Shown: positions 1 to 11,852 of the stretch, one piece after another | Layout: each line of letters starts with the position of its first letter | Position numbering within the stretch: the stretch's first letter is position 1 | Source of the DNA: Argentina anserina | Lineage: Eukaryota > Streptophyta > Magnoliopsida > Rosales > Rosaceae | Length of the DNA: 64,000 bases | Assembly (NCBI RefSeq): GCF_933775445.1 | Contig: NC_065877.1 | Location: 28,768,001-28,832,000, forward strand | Reading direction: 5' to 3' | The notes under the pieces: generated by a model | What the model saw: only the letters and a program-made list of their open reading frames with translations | Told to the model about the DNA's origin: nothing | Database searches by the model: none | Made by a program: the position numbers and the translations under genes

Positions 1-958
1 TGGGTCGTGACACATATTGTTCATTTGGATAAGATTTTCACGATCACACAAACATGCATAGTCAAGTTGGTTCTTCCAGATACGAGCTGCTTAATTACGA
101 GTGTTAATGGTCCAAAATATATAGAAACCAGAGTTGTTCAACAGTTTAGGCTCGGTTGATTTTCAAGCTTATTGCCTCTGTTTCTTTCACAAAACGTTAC
201 AAGCCAAACTCAGACCTGTATCAAATCAGCTAGCATGCAGCCCCAATAGTATAGTCTGAACTCTGAACTGAAGATATACATGGTGGAATCGAAGCAGCCA
301 AGCAGGTAGATATAAACTAGTCTGTAGATCAGAAGAAAAGATTATAACTTGAAGCAGCTAGGTGTACATTGTAGCGTCTAAGACTCTAAATCATGCATAA
401 CGATCAGTGATCGATTATCTGCATTTTGAAATGATCGTATATGACATATATTACTTTATCTATGTTTCCATTCGCAGCCGTACGTGCATAATGGAGGAAG
501 AGACGAGTGCGTACTGCGTATAAAGACTGATTAAATGATCATCTAAGAACGCACGAAGAGACGAACCTTGATTTGTTATGATTAAATATTAACGATTTTT
601 TTAAAGTAAAAGATATTCTAAATATATCTGAAAGTTTCTTTTCATCATATTCCAGCGGAGGAGCACACTTTGGGTTCGATCGATCTCTCACTCGTTCAGA
701 AATATAAAGTAAGAAGAATAAGAAGTTTTATACGTACATACTACTGCATGCAACACAATGAAAAGCAAGATCTTAGAAAAGGAAATGTTAGCACAAGTGA
801 TCGAGTCCATAAATTGGCGAAGTTGGCTAGCATAAGTTTCTCGATCGATACTTGCATGATGTTTGGCTTAGGGTTACAAGTAAAACCAAGAAAAGACACA
901 AGTACGTACGTAAATGATGAGCTTATTTATAATCCTAGAAATACCTAATTAGTTAATT
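1..958. other. Intergenic, no gene recognised
   Basis: AT-rich DNA with no protein similarity I recognise and no clear repeat boundary. A short open frame at 670-948 lacks an ATG start and family features. The last nine bases (950-958, TAGTTAATT) are the left target-site duplication of the element that follows. Confidence 0.5.
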
Positions 959-1704
959 GGTAAAATTGTCAAAATACACTCCAAACTTGATTGAATATCA
1001 ATTTACATAACGAATTTGCATTTCAGTCAATTTATCTCTTAAATTTTGTAAAAATTCCCAATTTGCACCTCATCCGTTAAATTTAACTGTTTTTATCCAA
1101 TTTTGCGTCACATATTATGCATATGAGGGATAATATTGTCATTTTCTATTTATATTTTTCTTAAAAACAAATAAAAATATTTCTTAAAAGGAGGATTATT
1201 ATTTTTAATGAAATTATTTATTTACATATTTTTTCTACATACTTAACCATACTTCGAATTATATATTCAACATACACACCCATTCAAATATAGTGTGTTG
1301 TGTATATATATATATATATATTATTTTCTATATGTACACATTTATTTTTAATTTTCTATGTAGTTATTTATATTTTTCTAATATCTTTTAACATATCATA
1401 TCACGTAAAATAATAAATATATAAATCAATAACATGTTTCGAAAAAAATATAGTAGCAAGTGTTCCTCTTAATTAATTATATTAATTTATTTCATTATTA
1501 AATATGAATAAATATATAATGACAATACTGCTTCTTAAATACATGACATGTGATTTAAAATTGGATATAAAACATTAAATTTAACTGTTGGGGTGCAAAT
1601 CGGCAATTTTGACCAAGTTTAGGATGTAAATTGACTGAAATGCAAATTCGGGGTGCAAACTGATAATTATGGTCAAATTTGATGTGCAAATTGACATTTT
1701 TACC
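959..1704. mobile_element. Mutator-like MITE with ~200-bp terminal inverted repeats
   Basis: The left end (GGTAAAATTGTCAA) and the reverse complement of the right end (GGTAAAAATGTCAA) start a long inverted repeat of about 200 bp. Both arms share, in order, a block containing GAATTTGCATTTCAGTCAAT and a block near GTTAAATTTAA. Flanking 9-mers are TAGTTAATT (950-958) and TAGTTAACT (1705-1713), an 8/9 match. Long TIRs with a 9-bp duplication are the usual signature of Mutator-like elements. At 746 bp with no ORF it is non-autonomous. The superfamily is inferred from structure only. Confidence 0.8.
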
Positions 1705-1862
1705 TAGTTAACTTGATGAGATAAACAAGAGCCCAAATACTTTTACAGTCTATGCTCCCTGATTATTCTCATTTAGCATAGGACGGTCAAGGTGTTTTTA
1801 TGGGACCTCCAAGTTTCTTTGTAGTACGTAACACGCTTGACATAATTCATCTAATTAGAGTT

Positions 1863-1909
1863 GTAAACTAATTATCGCGTTTTTTTTTTGGTAAACTAAT
1901 TATCGCGTT
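1863..1909. repeat. 19-bp direct repeat around a T-run
   Basis: GTAAACTAATTATCGCGTT occurs at 1863-1881 and 1891-1909, separated by a short T-rich spacer. It looks like a local slippage duplication next to the glucanase relic. Confidence 0.8.
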
Positions 1910-1929
1910 CTCCTAATTCATTGTGGTCA

Positions 1930-2112
1930 TTTGACTCATTTGGTTATCACCACCAGTGGATCGAGGGCCAACCAGTCTCCGATCGATACGACGGTTTTTA
2001 GATTACTACTTCCGGCAGGCTTTCCCTAATGTTGAGCAATATGCATGTAAAATTTCATGAAACAAACAAGTTTTAAATCTCGTGGCCATAGCCAACTGTC
2101 CATCTGTAAATT
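1930..2112 (-). pseudogene. Relic of a GH17 beta-1,3-glucanase gene
   Basis: The stretch GAGGGCCAACCAGTCTCCGA is shared exactly with the intact glucanase gene at about 13547-13566. Read on the minus strand it encodes the nucleophile motif SETGWPS. Collinear similarity continues on both sides: 1930-1950 matches the 13510-13545 region, and 1998-2105 matches the 13580-13665 region (for example CCATAGCC followed by TGTCCATCT). The rest of the gene is missing and the reading frame is broken. I infer an old, decayed paralogue of the gene about 11 kb away, in the same orientation. Confidence 0.65.
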
Positions 2113-2286
2113 CATGGACTTCGTTTCGATAGATTATTAAACTTATATTAGGGAAACAGCTCATATAAGTACTGATTTAAAGATGCAGTCAAACAAGCTA
2201 GCAAGCCAAATAAGAAGACACCCATGATCGACAAAATAGAAAATGAGTTTAAGAAAGACAAAATTAAAATGTTCCAAAAGTTCAAT

Positions 2287-2892
2287 TGACAGCTCACAGT
2301 CTTCTTTATTCACCATATCTTATCCCGTAAAATCCGTACTTTTATATTTCAATATTTAAATGTACTCATCTCACCTATTTATTTTCCCGAAATTATCCTT
2401 ATATATACATATCTAATTTTAGACAATTTAAAATATTTGATGCAATATATGGCAATGAAAAACAATAATTAAATTTCCATTTGAAGAAAATTTATTTCCT
2501 AATATAATTAGATTAGAATAAATTTCCATTTTCTTATTACAAAAACAATTTTGATGTCCATCTATTTTGATTCATGTCAACAGATTCAATATTTAAACCA
2601 ACGAAGAAAATAGTTCTTTTGAATCTAATTTGTATTTTCTATTGTACAAATTTTCATCAAGTTAACACTAATGGTTTCATGAAATGAATTATAACAAATC
2701 AAAGATGATGAGAAAGCAAGGAAAAAACCAAGAAACTATTCACCATCCAATTAAATATTTAATTTTTCTTCTAAATTAAGTAAAAAATTAGCGTACATAC
2801 AAATCATTTTACATGTGGGTAAGATAGTTTTTCAATAAATGATATATGTATAGGGTGAATAAAGAAGATGGTAGGGTGACAATAGCCGTACA
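2287..2892. mobile_element. Possible MITE with short inverted ends
   Basis: CTTCTTTATTCACC at 2301-2314 is matched by its exact inverse at 2854-2867. Outside these, the ends are only loosely inverted (GACAGCTCACAGT versus GGCTATTGTCACCCTACCAT read inward). About 600 bp, AT-rich, no ORF. No target-site duplication could be fixed, so the boundaries are approximate. Confidence 0.45.
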
Positions 2893-3417
2893 TATTATGT
2901 AATAATAGCCCTTCAAAACATACGGAAAGAGAAGAACAAATCCAGACACCATTTCATATATACTAGTAATTAGAGAGCATATTGAAGATCAACTACTCTA
3001 TTGTGAATGTAACTAAAGTATGGGATAAATTTATGAAACCGGCAGGAGATTGCTAACCCAAAAAGGAAGCTGATGTTAGACTTTGATTTGAGCCATGGTT
3101 TGCTCGTTAAATTGTACGTGGTGACTTAGAAATTATAAAGGCATGATTCTAGTATATATCTAGGGCTCTAGGCAGAGCTCTCGAAGATTAAGATCGAGGT
3201 GAATTTGAAGCCAGCAAAAAAAAAAACGATATTGAAGTTAGATACGTAAATACGTAATGCAACGTACTCCTAGCTACTTCCTTCTAGAGTTGGCAAAAGC
3301 TGGCCGGCCAACTGGCCAAGCCTACACTACCTCAGGACCTCTGGTCTGATACTAAAAAGAAAGTCTTCAAGTATGAAGAAGCATCATCAACTGCAAGGCT
3401 TTGCTCTACATTATTTT
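2893..3417. other. Intergenic, nothing recognised
   Basis: No gene or repeat boundary recognised. It ends with ATTTT (3413-3417), the left target-site duplication of the copia element that follows. Confidence 0.5.
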
Positions 3418-3555
3418 AGATGAAATGTATATTGATTCGATCATTCTATACACATCATTATCCTATATATAATCAAGAGTACAATTAACCATAAATCACT
3501 CTTTGATTTCCTCCTGGAATCACGCCCGTGATTCCCTTCATCATTCACGCTAACA
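3418..3555 (-). repeat. 3' LTR of copia element
   Basis: 138 bp. It matches 8425-8561 with scattered substitutions, for example ATTGATTCGATC versus ATTGATTGATC. The adjacent polypurine tract lies at about 3556-3570 on the minus strand. Confidence 0.9.
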
Positions 3556-3623
3556 CTTCCCCTCAAGTTGGCGCATACACATCAACCATGCCCAATTTAC
3601 TAAGTGAGTCATAAAAAGCCTTC

Positions 3624-6600
3624 TTAGACACTCATTTTTGTGAGCATATCGGCAAGTTGCTCTTCTGTAGGAACAAAAGGAAAACTAATGATATTCGTGT
3701 TTAGCTTCTCTTTTATAAAGTGACGATCAACCTCTACATATTTTGTACGATCATGTTGCACATGATTCTGTGAAATATCAGTAGCCGCCTTGTTGTCACA
3801 GTACAGCTGCATAGCACACTTAGGCTTAATACCCAAATCTTGTAGTAAATTTCTAAGCCATAACAATTCGCACACTCGCTGAGCCATACCTCTGTATTCT
3901 GTTTCAGCACTAGATCGAGCTACCACTTTTTGTTTCTTACTCTTCCATGTAACAAGATTACCCCCAACAAAGGTAAAGTACCCTGATGTGGATATCTGAT
4001 CTGTAATATTTCCAGCCCAGTCTACATCTGTGAAGCCACAAACCTCAAGGATATTATTGTGATTAGAGAACATTACTCCTCTCCCTGGAGCTGACTTCAA
4101 GTACCTCAAAATCCTTACAACAACATCCATGTGGTCCACACTGGGATTATGCATGAACTGACTCACTACACTTACTGCATACGCAACATCTGGTCTGGTA
4201 TGTGATAAATAAATCAGGCGTCCAATTAGCCTTTGATAATGAGGTTTGACAGTAGGCACTTGATCTGGATACTCTGTTAACCGATAGTTCTGCCCAATAG
4301 GAGTGCAATCCAACATACTTGTCTCTGTTAGTAGATCAAGGATGTACTTCCTCTGACACAGATAGATACCATCACTTCCCCGGGCTACCTCAATGCCCAA
4401 GAAGTACTTGAGTGTACCTAGGTCCTTCATCTCAAACTCTGTGGCTAGCTGTTTCTGTAATCTATCCACCTCAATAGTATCATTCTCAGTAACTACCATA
4501 TCATCAACATATATAATTAGGGATGTTACCTTCCCTTGTTGATGTCTGAGAAATAATGTGTGGTCTGAATTACTATGTCTGTAGCCAATTTTCCTCATGA
4601 ATTGTGAGAATATTCCAAACCAAGCACGATGTGATTGTTTAAGACCATACAAAGACTTTCTCAATCTGCATACAAAGTTACTTGGAGAAGCGGCTACATA
4701 TCCAGGCGGAAGATTCATGTACACTTCCCTCTGTAAGTTCTCCATGAAGGAATACATTCTTAACATCAAACTGTTTGAGTGGCCAGTTTAAGCTAGCAAC
4801 AAAAGAGAGCAATACCCGAATAGTGTTTATCTTTGTAACAAGTGCAAATGTCTCATCATAGTCTATGCCATATGTCTAGGTGAACCCTTTTGCTACTAGG
4901 CGTGCTTTATACCGGCTCACTGACCCATCTGGATTATGCTTCACTGTAAACACTCAACGACATCCCACAGTCTTCTTGCCATGTGGTGGAGATACAAGCT
5001 CCCAGGTATTGTTATTTTGTAATGCTTCTATCTCTTCCTCCATTGCTTTCCTCCATTTTAGATCTCCCAATGCATCTTACACTTTGTTAGGTACTGATAC
5101 AGTAGATATTTGATTCACAAATGATATATATGACTTAGTCAATCTTTTGGTAGACATAAAATTTGCCACATGATACTTAGCTTTAGCCTAAACGGTAGGT
5201 TTATATTTTTTTGTTGGCTGACCTCAAGTAGACCTATTTGACAAGACATATTGTCTACTATTAGCCCCAATAGATTGACTAACCTCAGATGGGTGATCTT
5301 CCATACCAGGAGAGCATTGGTCAGGTGTAGAAACAGTAGTACGGGAGACATGAGGGGCAGTTATGTTGTCATCTTCTGGTACCTGAATCTCTAGAGTGAC
5401 TACACCGGAATCATCCGGTGGTACCTGTGTAGCTGATATTTTGGAAGATGGACAAAAACAACACAACTGAAAACACGGGCAGGAATATTATGAAAAGAGG
5501 GTAATGAGACATGAGATGCAAACACCTCATATGAAACTTTTCCCTGAAGTACACGAGAGGGAAGAGGATTAATGAGGTGGGCGGAAGTTATGACAACATC
5601 ACCCCAAAGGTAGTTAGGCATATGGGCACTAAAAAGAATACACCGAGCCATATTAAGTAAATGACGATTTTTCCTTTTTAGAAACTCAATTCTGCTCAGG
5701 TGTGTAATGACACGTTTTTTGATGAACAATTCCGTGTGTGTTAAAGAACTCTTGAAAGACATGATTCACATATTCCCCCCCCCCCATTATTAGAACCAAG
5801 AAACTCTAATTGTGGCATTATATTGTGTTTGGACAGTGGTATAGAAAGCTTGAAAAGCCGGAAACACCTCATCTTTAGTTTTGAGGAGAACAATCCACGA
5901 AAAACGAGTACAATCATCAATAAATGACACATAATACCGCATCACTGACACAGTAGACTTTTTGGAGGGTCCCCAAACATCATAATGAATTAATTCAAAA
6001 GGAAGTATACGTTTATTAGAATTACTAGGGGAATAAGTAGATCGATGACTCTTGCCCAAAACACATGTCTCACAACGTAAAAGTGACTCATCCACACTAA
6101 TAAACAAAGTAGGCATAGATTTTTTCATAATACTAAAAGATGGATGCCCTAAGCGACGATGCCATAACCAAACTTCACTTAGCTTGTCAGAAGCGGAGAT
6201 TAAAGCGGTCCGAGACTGTGCCCCTGGTTCCCCCCCCCCCCCCCCCCCGCATATGTCTGATCCAAATGAAACAACTGGCCCCTTAAATACCCCCGACCAA
6301 TTAACTCCCCGGTGAGAAGATCCTGAAATATCACATACATAGGAAAAAATGTCACATAACACTTAGCGTCAGTGTTCAATTGGGGAACATATATCAAATG
6401 ATGAGATAAAGCAGGTACATATAGCACATTGTGAAGCTCTATTGTGGGAGTAAGACGAATTGACCCTTTCCCTAATACGATGAATGCCTCATCATTAGCA
6501 TTAGTAATATATGGTACTGGTGGAGGAGACAATACGGTAAAATAAGATTTGTCATAAGTCATATGATTAGACGCACCAGAATCAATAATCCATGTATCAA

Positions 6601-6706
6601 AACCAACAAAGTTAGAAATATTTAAAGCCATACCAATTTTACCACGACCAGCTATGGATGCGGTAGGTATTGCTCCTCCAACGGTGTGATGATCATGTCC
6701 AATCAT
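3624..6706 (-). pseudogene. Degenerate copia pol (protease, integrase, RT, RNase H)
   Basis: Fragments in copia order on the minus strand. The protease motif is WIIDSGASNHMT with its catalytic Asp, near 6570-6600. The pre-integrase zinc-finger and integrase core lie at about 5400-6230, including WHRRLGHPS and CETC. The RT palm YVDD lies near 4500, inside the longest open piece (3624-4769, 381 codons), which also carries the RNase H motifs YCDNKAA and LADMLTK. RT upstream of 4770 continues in other frames. Frameshifts occur around 4790-5130, 5224-5466 and 5790-6362, and a 19-base C run (6230-6248) interrupts the protease-integrase junction. Complete family members have one continuous ORF, so this copy cannot make a working polyprotein. 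Confidence 0.9.
6230..6248. repeat. 19-base poly-C tract
   Basis: An uninterrupted run of C on the plus strand inside the dead copia pol. A second run of 11 C lies at 5775-5785. On the coding strand these give glycine runs and make the frame uncertain. Length errors in assembly are possible. Confidence 0.9.
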
Positions 6707-6733
6707 ACCATAGATATCTGGTTCCTGGATGAA

Positions 6734-7643
6734 TTAAATAGCTGCTTTTGCCTTGGGACGATAATTAGGCCGCTTAGGCCTAAGCTGTGGATACAGCTTC
6801 CAACAGGTTGCCCGAGCATGGTTAGTATCATGACAATAAGAGCAAGGAGGGCGGGGCTGATTCCCGAAGCTTGGTGGCGGTCCTCGCTGATGAAGTGGAG
6901 CTGAAGTTGCCTGCTGAAGGGGTAGTGTCGGAGAGCTAACACGAACAGTAAGGTTGGAAACTTCAACTTGTATTTGATTAAGACTCTCCTGTTGAGATTC
7001 ATCCTTACAGATATATGTGAAAGCTGTAATTAGGCTAGGGAGTTCGGTCTTTTTGAGCAATTCTCATTTCGCACTGTTATGCTTTGCATCAAGACCTTTC
7101 AGGAAATGGTGAACTCGCTTAAGCTCTTTTTCTTTTTGGTACCAAACAATATCCTCATGATTGTTGATCAGGCAAGGACGTTTCACATCATCTCAGCCCA
7201 AATATTCTTTTGTTTGGTGAAATATTGCGCCACTGGTTGCCCATCCTGTTGCATCGTCAAAACAGTGCACATTACTCATTAACCTATATGAAATCAGAGT
7301 CATTAGTATATAAGCCTTCCAGTGTCTTCCATATTGCATGCGCCAGTGTCACATGAATCACCAGATCAACTATCTCTTCATTCATAGCTTTCCACAAGAC
7401 TGACATTACAATACCATCATCGTCGTCCCACTTAGTGTAGGCAAAAATATCATCTGCACTAGGAGCCTTAGTGACTCCGGTTACATGCCCTATTTTGTGC
7501 ATGCCTCGAAGATGAGCTGTCATAATTCTCTTCCATTTACGGAAATTGGTCCCAAAGGAACCACTGTCAGAACTGTTGACATATACTTCAAATGTCGGAA
7601 CATCATTGATCTGAGAACACTCAATGCTGTCTCCAGAACCCAT
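6734..7643 (-). pseudogene. Degenerate copia gag
   Basis: The N-terminal part (7284-7643) starts with an ATG and resembles plant copia gag with the pattern W-x-R-x(2)-A-H-L. The downstream part (6734-7060) carries the nucleocapsid zinc knuckle C-x2-C-x4-H-x4-C (CSYCHDTNHARATC). The two parts are in different frames, with a gap of about 220 bp between them. Gag would normally form the virus-like particle that packages the element RNA. Confidence 0.85.
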
Positions 7644-7765
7644 TGAAAAACAATTGAAAAATCAAGAATTATACAGTGGAAACACCACAAAACGGATATG
7701 AACCTGGCTTGGGTGCACGTGCACTGTCGGTGAACCTGCACTGACAACCAAGACTACCAAATCTG

Positions 7766-7887
7766 GTCCGGGTCGGGTTGAAACTGGTCTGAGTCGGGTC
7801 GGGTCGAAACTTGTCCAGTTCGGGTCGGGTTGAAGCTAGTCCGGGTCGGGTCGGGTTGAATCTGGGCTGGGCCGGGTCGAATATGGT
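7766..7887. repeat. 26-bp tandem repeats in copia leader
   Basis: About four to five imperfect 21-26 bp units built around CGGGTCGGGTTGAA, in the untranslated leader between the 5' LTR and gag of the copia element. Confidence 0.75.
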
Positions 7888-8412
7888 CTGTGTCGAATTT
7901 GGAGCTCGAATTCGAGCCCGGCGGGTCGGGTAGAGCCGGAAAAACGGGTCAAACAGCGACTCGTCGGAGGGCGGTAACGTCGACGCCTTTGAAGATGACG
8001 GCGACGTCGGTTGAGCATGCCAACGTCGAGAGAACTGATTCAAGCAGGCCTGGGAATCGCGAGCTGCACCGAGAGCGGCGACTCATTGTTGCTCGCGCGG
8101 GAGAGATGGCCGCTGGATAAGATAAGCTTTTGTTAAGGAGCTCGCCAACGCCGACTGCTCCTATAACCTCAGCCCCGAGGAGCTCTGCTCAGCTTCTGGT
8201 CATAATCTCAATGAAAAAAAAGGGTGTGAATTTTGGAGCAGGCAAAGACTCCCTTGGCTGAAGAGAGAACTCAATGTGATAGAAGTGATCTTTACAGCAA
8301 GGTTGGTTCGAAGGGAAATATAAATGGTTATGTACGGAACTGATGCAAAGTGTTCCAAATCGTCCGCCGAAAAAAAAAACAGAAACTCAGAAAAAACAGA
8401 GTCGATTTTTCT

Positions 8413-8424
8413 TCTCTGAAACCA
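8413..8424 (-). other. Primer-binding site (initiator tRNA-Met type)
   Basis: On the minus strand TGGTTTCAGAGA directly follows the 5' LTR. It differs at two positions from TGGTATCAGAGC, the usual plant PBS complementary to the 3' end of initiator tRNA-Met. Confidence 0.85.
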
Positions 8425-8561
8425 AGATGAAATGTATATTGATTGATCATTCTATACACAAAATTGTCCTATATATAATCAACAGTACAATTAACTATAA
8501 ATCACTCTTTGATTTCTTCTTGGAATCATGCCCGTGATTCCCTCCGTCATTCACGCTAACA
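8425..8561 (-). repeat. 5' LTR of copia element
   Basis: 137 bp, partner of 3418-3555. It is followed on the plus strand by the ATTTT duplication at 8562-8566. Confidence 0.9.
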
Positions 8562-9362
8562 ATTTTCATCATTAAGTGTCCAGTAAATATGGTGTACGTG
8601 CATCGATCTGAATGTTTGATCGGAGCTAGCTATGTGAAATACTGGTGGAATTGAACACGCTGAAGGCAAAGAGTTGAAGCGGATAGTTAAACAGTATTAT
8701 TCCAAAGGAACAAGAAAGCTTGCAGCAGAAATAGTACTGCTTCGATCTGTTTATGATCATTCGACATTATCAAGACGTAAACAAATATATATTAACAAAA
8801 GGCTTCATTTTCAATGCCATGCAGAAATTAAAGAAGCAATACTGCATGATTTTCATCCAGACAAATTGAATTGCTTTGGAGTATTTCATTACATACCTAT
8901 TTTTAGTGCATGCTTTTAAAATAAACCCACTTATTATTTAATTAGAATTTTTATTCAAATATTGTCAAATAAGATACTAGATTGTCTTTTATTTTAACAA
9001 AAAAATACATATTACTACTATTTAATTCTAATTAGTCAACTTTTGTAATAATCCTAGTTTTCGAACAATATTTGGTTTGATTTGGATTCTATCAAGTTGT
9101 GAAATTTAATTAGAATGAATGTGATTGTTTGCGACGTTACGAAACTAAAAACGGAAACGTTCTCGGAACGTTTAATTAGAAAAACGTTACGTCTCCGCAA
9201 CGTATATATCGACTTTTATTCCGTCACTCGGTTGCGAAAATTTCCTTCACGAAAGTTGTAGAGCTCGTCGATACGAGTGCGTGGACATGTGACGCGTTCG
9301 AATCGGACATGGGACGCGAAAGTTATTAACGCCGGAAGTTTGTTTCCGATTTCGGAAACTAG

Positions 9363-9369
9363 TATAAAA
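9363..9369 (+). promoter_or_regulatory. TATA box of the solo LTR
   Basis: TATAAAA about 320 bp into the LTR, followed by a CT- and GC-rich stretch typical of an LTR leader. Possible donors are AAAATAG/GTGAGG (9668) and AAG/GTGAGTA (10468), with a pyrimidine-rich acceptor ending TTTTCAAG near 10401. The splicing is inferred. Confidence 0.6.
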
Positions 9370-10544
9370 GGAAATGTTTTCAGCTAGGGTTCCCATAATT
9401 GGAAACCCCTTTCTTCCCTCTTTCTCCCCGCCTCCCTTTCTTCTCTCTCCCGAAAACTCCCTCTCATCCTCTCGGCTCGCCGAACGATCTCCCTCCACCG
9501 AGGGACGTGGTCCTCACCGCCGGCACCAGCGACATCACAGGCACGACGCGACGCACCACCGAGCAAGACCCGAGCCAGCTCGCTGCCGTGAAGCTCGTCG
9601 CGCCTCGCCGGACCGCACGACTGGACCAAGCTCTCCGACGAGCTTCGATGCCTCCAAGACCAAAAATAGGTGAGGTTTCGACTCTAAATGATGTTGTGAT
9701 TGTTGTTGTGTGTATTGTGGATGTTTTGGTTGATTTGTGGAGGAGATTGGAGTGAGATCGGGGAGGGGGAGAAATGATGAACACCGCCGCCTTAGGCGGC
9801 GCGTGTGGGGGCGTGGGGCAGTCTAGGGGTGGTCTGAGACCGTAGGAAGGAGGAGGAGGAGATGAGGAAGAGTTTTTGGGCGGAGGTGGCGTGATACGCA
9901 CCGGTGCCGGAGTAGGCGCGTGGGCCCCACGCGCGGTCGCCGGCGAGTTGCGCGTGTACCCTACGCACCGGCACGTGCGGTGGCGCGTGAACAGTGTTTC
10001 CGAAAACGGTAATTTTGTAATTTATCTTTACGTGCGGTAAATGTAAAAAGGTGATTTACGTATGATAAATGTAATTTTTATTTACGTACGGTAAATGTAA
10101 ATGTAAATTACTTTTAGTAAAGGTAAAAAGTAATTTTAGAAGGGTAATTAGGTAATTATTATTTACTGAGACAGTACGTACATTTAAATAGTATTTATAC
10201 GTACAAAAATACGTAAACAGTATGTACTCGTACAGAGCTACGTATTGGATGTGTATTTGTACAGTAATACATGAATAGTGAATAGTACTCAGTGAACAGT
10301 AAATTCGTAAAACCGAAAATTGCTGAAGAGTAACTGATTATTACTGTTTCGGCATTTAAAGGTTTACTAAACGTTTCTAAATCATTTTCTTATCTTTTCA
10401 AGGTGATCGATAAATCAAGGAAATGAATTATCTTCAGAAATTGTGGATTTACGCTCGAATCGATAAGGTGAGTAAAATCTCACATATTTACGAATCTACC
10501 CTTGCGGTGAATTCAAGATTTTTGCAAGAGTTTTAAATATTGAA

Positions 10545-11050
10545 ATACGACATGTATATGATATAGTGGAATATATATTTGTATGAATGGTAATTACGTA
10601 CTTATATATATAGTTTGCTATATTATATATTGTTATGAATTCATTGGAATTGGTCATTTCGATGACGAGAATTATATGACGAGCATGTGAATTAATTTGT
10701 ACAATATGAGGGGTAATTATTGTACGTGATTTTAATGTGTTGTTAAACATTTTGTCTTCGGACGTGTTTATGAATTATGGCATGTATATGATATAATGGA
10801 TTATATATATATTGTATAAATGGTAAATAAGTACATATATATATAGTTTGCTATATAATATACTGTTATGATTTTATTGTGATGATGTCATTTCGATGAC
10901 AAGATATTATCGAGCATGTGATTTTGATTTGTACAATATGATGTGAGATTATTGTACGTGAATTTTAACATGGAGATTGTTAAAATGTTGATTTGTCTTC
11001 GGACTTGATTTTTGTACAATATGATGTGAGATTATTGTACGTGTTTGGCA
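10545..11050 (+). repeat. 230-bp tandem duplication inside solo LTR
   Basis: CATGTATATGATATA recurs exactly 230 bp apart (10551 and 10781). The two copies stay collinear through ATATATAGTTTGCTATAT, GTCATTTCGATGAC and TTTGTCTTCGGAC. A third partial copy (TTTGTACAATATGATGTGAG) starts near 11010. Confidence 0.85.
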
Positions 11051-11852
11051 AGTCGGAACCTAGCCTTTGGCCGGGCGAAAGTTACGATACAGTTAGAGCT
11101 CTAGTCTGTCTACCGGAGTACTGCATGTGAGGTAACGGGTGGTTATCGGCTCATGAGTACTCAGATTGTTTTGGATGTTGGGTAGCGGGTGGTTACCCAA
11201 TATCAGCGGTGTACTACGTGAGGGGTAACAGATGTGTACCAGCGTTCATTAGTACCCATATTATAAATGTTTTTGGGTAACCAGAAGGGTTGCCTGATTT
11301 CTCATGAGCACTTTCATTTCATATATTTTTTGGGACAACCAGATGGGTCGTCCATTGACTCATGAGGGCATTTATATTTGTTGATTTGTGATTTTTCGTA
11401 TATATTGATATGCGAATTATATTTTCATTTTACTCATACGAGCTATAAGCTTACCGGGTTTGTGTTTATAATCCCGGTGCACCAATTCGATGGTGTAGGG
11501 GATAATTCCGCCGGTGTTGATTAGTGGAGATTGAGTGACGACTCCGGAGACTCGAAGTCATTCGTATCCTGCTTGTGGTGAGGTTTCTAGTGTGGATTTG
11601 TGTGTGAAAATTGGTGTGGATTTATTTGTGAGTTTTGTGAGAGATTGTGAGGATTATTATATTTCCATCTTATGAAATGTTGAATTATAAATTTGGGTTG
11701 TAATAATTAGTTTTCTGAGTTGTATTGAGAACTCAGTAATGATCCACTGTGCATTTTAAATGATTTTGATTTCATTGAAATTGTTTAGTGTTTAACGACT
11801 TTGAAATTTTGAGTTTTTTTTAAGCTTGAAATTTTAGGGTCGTTACAACTTT

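Larger units (their letters stand above)
3418..8561 (-). mobile_element. Ty1/copia LTR retrotransposon, complete ends, decayed coding region
   Basis: All landmarks of a minus-strand copia insertion are present: near-identical ends of about 137 bp (3418-3555 and 8425-8561), a matching 5-bp duplication ATTTT (3413-3417 and 8562-8566), a primer-binding site next to the 5' LTR (8413-8424), and a purine-rich tract TTGAGGGGAAG beside the 3' LTR. The internal region reads, in order, gag, CCHC zinc knuckle, aspartic protease, integrase, reverse transcriptase and RNase H, which is the copia order. The coding region is split by stops and frameshifts, so the copy is dead. The LTRs begin TGTTAGCG and end TTTCATCT rather than in CA; the duplication supports that end. 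Confidence 0.93.
9044..11847 (+). mobile_element. Solo LTR (2.8 kb) of a Ty3/gypsy-type element
   Basis: The segment starts TGTAATAATCC and ends GGGTCGTTACA, giving the inverted ends TGTAA/TTACA. Perfect 5-bp duplications ACTTT flank it (9039-9043 and 11848-11852). No internal coding region, PBS or second LTR is present, so it is a solo LTR left by recombination between two LTRs. The length suits gypsy elements with very long LTRs. It contains a TATA box at 9363, a GC-rich leader (about 9400-9960) and intron-like splice signals. ORFs inside it have no recognisable protein and are not called. Confidence 0.88.

Noticed and set aside
670..948. 92-codon ORF
   Set aside because: No ATG start, no family features, in AT-rich intergenic DNA.
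8674..8919. 81-codon ORF between copia and solo LTR
   Set aside because: No ATG start and no recognised homologue.
9247..9974. Overlapping ORFs in the GC-rich part of the solo LTR
   Set aside because: Open on both strands because of base composition; no domain; lies in an LTR leader.
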